Assembly: GCF_024206475.1 (NCBI RefSeq) | Contig: NZ_JAMBPR010000013.1 | Location: 62,001 to 126,000, forward strand | Direction: 5' to 3' | From: Paraburkholderia sp. CNPSo 3274 | Lineage (GTDB): Bacteria > Pseudomonadota > Gammaproteobacteria > Burkholderiales > Burkholderiaceae | DNA: 64,000 nucleotides | In this document: one piece after another, positions 62,568-64,000 of the stretch | How the letters are laid out: every line of letters begins with the position of its first letter | Numbering within the stretch: position 1 is the stretch's first letter | Notes under the pieces: model-generated | Told to the model about the DNA's origin: nothing | Databases searched by the model: none | The model's input: the letters and a program-made list of their open reading frames with translations, nothing else | Made by a program: the position numbers and the translations under genes

Positions 62568-63545
62568 ATGAGCGAAACACAAACGATACGTTGGGGCATC
62601 GTCGGCGCGGGCCGCATTGCGCACCGCTTCGCGCAGGGCGTCGCGCACGTGCCGCATGCACGCGTCGAAGCGGTCTGGTCGCGGCGCGCGGCAACTGCGC
62701 AGGCGCTTGCCGCTTCCTGCGGCGCGAAGGCGTGCGAAAGCGTGGATGCGCTCTTCGCGAGCGGCATCGACGCCGTGTATATCGCGACGATGCAGGACAG
62801 CCACGCCCAATACGCCATTGCCGCGCTCGAAGCCGGCCTGCCCGTGCTGTGCGAAAAGCCCGCCACCGTAAATGGCGCGCAGTTCGAACGCGTCCTCGAC
62901 GCGGCGCGCCGCGCGCAACGCCTCTTCATGGAGGCGATGAAGCCGCCGTTTTATCCCCTCTATCGAAAGTTGCGCGCGCAACTAGATGCCGATCCCATCG
63001 GACCGGTCGGTCTCGTGCGCGCGGGTTGTTCGGTGGCCAGCGTGCCCGCCGACCATCCCTCGCTTTCGTTCGAGCAAGCGGGCGGGGCGCTGCTCGACAT
63101 CGGCGTGTACGAAATGTTTCTTGCCGTCGACTGGCTCGGCGCGCCGCGCGAGGTGCAGACCGTCGGGCGTCTTGGCTCGACTGGCGTAGATACCTTCGCG
63201 AGTCTGAACTGCCAGCATGAGCGCGGCATCGCGCAGTTGTTCTGCGGGCTCGATCTGCACGGCTATGGCGACGCGCTGCTGGCGGGGCCGCTCGGCAACG
63301 TGACGATACACGCGAACTGGTGGAATCCGGCGCGCGCGTCGGTGCGTTATGTGGATGGCCGCGTCGTCGAACTCGACGAGCCGTTCGAGGGCGGCGGCCT
63401 CAACTACGAGACGGCGCACTTCTGCGAGCTGCTGCGCGCGGGCGCGCTCGAAAGCCCGGTGATGACGCACGACACCTCGCGCCGCATGCTCGCCGTGGCC
63501 GACGCCGCACGAGCGGCACTCGGACTGCGTTTCCCCTGCGAGTGA
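62568..63545 (+). CDS. Gfo/Idh/MocA-family NAD(P)-dependent oxidoreductase
   Basis: 325 residues. N-terminal Rossmann domain with WGIVGAGRIAHRFAQGV (about 9-25) and the family EKP motif (LCEKPATVNGAQFE, about 95-108), whose Lys is in the active site; the C-terminal alpha/beta domain includes GGALLDIGVYEMFLAVDWLG. Relatives oxidise sugars, inositols or dihydrodiols (trans-1,2-dihydrobenzene-1,2-diol dehydrogenase-like). It is 178 bp after the FCD regulator, which may control it. Confidence 0.88.
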   Translation: MSETQTIRWGIVGAGRIAHRFAQGVAHVPHARVEAVWSRRAATAQALAASCGAKACESVDALFASGIDAVYIATMQDSHAQYAIAALEAGLPVLCEKPATVNGAQFERVLDAARRAQRLFMEAMKPPFYPLYRKLRAQLDADPIGPVGLVRAGCSVASVPADHPSLSFEQAGGALLDIGVYEMFLAVDWLGAPREVQTVGRLGSTGVDTFASLNCQHERGIAQLFCGLDLHGYGDALLAGPLGNVTIHANWWNPARASVRYVDGRVVELDEPFEGGGLNYETAHFCELLRAGALESPVMTHDTSRRMLAVADAARAALGLRFPCE

Positions 63546-63570
63546 CAAACCCGGTAGCGGCCCGAAAGCG

Positions 63571-63596
63571 ACACGGCCCGCATGTGCGGCCCGTGT
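63571..63596. terminator. Hairpin between Gfo/Idh gene and ABC permease
   Basis: ACACGG and CCGC (63571-63581) pair with GCGG and CCGTGT (63586-63596) with one mismatch, no T-tract. It lies between converging genes. Confidence 0.5.
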
Positions 63597-63628
63597 ATGA
63601 AAACGCGCGCGAGGTCAGGGACGTAAAG

Positions 63629-64000
63629 TCAGTGGCGTGAAGGCAGCGCGAGGCGCCTTTCGTACCAGTGCTGCACCCATTCGAGCACCTGGCAGAGCAC
63701 CCAGTACACGGCGGCGGCCGCGAGATAGAGCGGCAGCGGCTGATACGTCGAAGCGATGATTTCCTGCGCGCTGCGCAGCAGTTCCGTCACGGTGATGACC
63801 GAAACGAGCGACGTGTCCTTGATGAGGCTGATGAGACTGTTCGAGAGACTCGGCACGGCGATGCGCAACGCCTGCGGCGCGATCACGTAGCGCAGCGTCT
63901 GCGTGCGCGAGAGGCCGAGGCTATAGGCCGCGAGCCACTGTCCGCTATGAATGCCGAGAATCGCGCCACGCATGCTCTCCGAGAGATACGCCGCCACGTT
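63629..64000 (-). CDS. Amino-acid ABC transporter permease, 5' partial
   Basis: The C-terminal about 124 residues of a HisM/GlnP-type permease; the gene begins beyond the window. The EAA cytoplasmic loop is clear (ESMRGAILGIHSGQWLAAYS, LGLSRTQTLRYVIAPQALRI), followed by SLISLIKDTSLVSVITVTEL and a last membrane helix (LYLAAAAVYWVLCQVLEWVQ). The usual partners (binding protein, ATPase) must lie to the right. The class is polar amino-acid uptake. Confidence 0.9.
   Translation of the reverse strand, partial: NVAAYLSESMRGAILGIHSGQWLAAYSLGLSRTQTLRYVIAPQALRIAVPSLSNSLISLIKDTSLVSVITVTELLRSAQEIIASTYQPLPLYLAAAAVYWVLCQVLEWVQHWYERRLALPSRH

Noticed and set aside
1..64000. CRISPR arrays, prophage or integrative element
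   Set aside because: No regularly spaced repeats, cas genes, phage structural genes or integrases were seen in the window.

Overview
The window reads as a chromosomal segment of a high-GC betaproteobacterium of the Burkholderiaceae, most like Paraburkholderia, Caballeronia or Burkholderia. Three things suggest this: the gene order scpB-rluB-rimP-nusA-infB-rbfA-truB, then typA-odhA-odhB-odhL-zapE; a second Hfq with a long disordered tail; and an oxc/frc oxalate locus next to a Gram-negative porin and a DHA2/EmrA/NodT efflux set. The species cannot be fixed from this sequence alone. The strong GC bias makes very long antisense open frames, and these are left out.

Layout. 1-9.9 kb holds housekeeping genes on the plus strand: chromosome segregation (scpB, cut by the window edge), rRNA pseudouridylation (rluB), then the rimP-nusA-infB-rbfA-truB transcription, translation and ribosome maturation operon. 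That operon has a structured leader containing an early terminator. 9.9-15.2 kb is a minus-strand tripartite drug efflux operon (marR, nodT-type outer-membrane factor, emrA, emrB). 15.2-24.7 kb is typA, the complete 2-oxoglutarate dehydrogenase complex (odhA, odhB, odhL) and zapE. 24.9-28.0 kb has a lone DUF4096 transposase-like gene, small envelope proteins and hfq2. 28.6-32.3 kb is a compact ECF sigma cassette: small lipoprotein, sigma factor, anti-sigma factor, flavin oxidase and a secreted protein. 32.3-40.5 kb carries a fatty-acid-CoA ligase, an SHS-type MFS transporter, a porin, an SDR dehydrogenase and a second acyl-CoA ligase.

40.7-50.4 kb is an oxalate catabolism locus: an FCD-GntR regulator, oxalyl-CoA decarboxylase, formyl-CoA:oxalate CoA-transferase, a stand-alone PAS protein with an exact 42-bp internal duplication, a small unknown protein, both subunits of proton-translocating transhydrogenase, and an oxalate/formate-type antiporter. 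Oxalate would be taken up by the antiporter, activated by Frc and decarboxylated by Oxc. The transhydrogenase could turn NADH from formate oxidation into NADPH. AT-rich ATTGTAT elements sit at both the regulator and the oxc promoter.

50.9-55.9 kb has two near-identical tRNA-Leu(CAG) genes, each with its own promoter and terminator, followed by rnr, rlmB and rpiA. 56-58 kb follows an unusually AT-rich gene-free stretch and holds two small secreted proteins of unknown function. The first is almost free of charged residues and looks like a fibre or matrix protein. The rest of the window holds a Crp/Fnr regulator, manC, a FadR-type regulator, a Gfo/Idh oxidoreductase and the 3' part of an amino-acid ABC permease cut by the window end.
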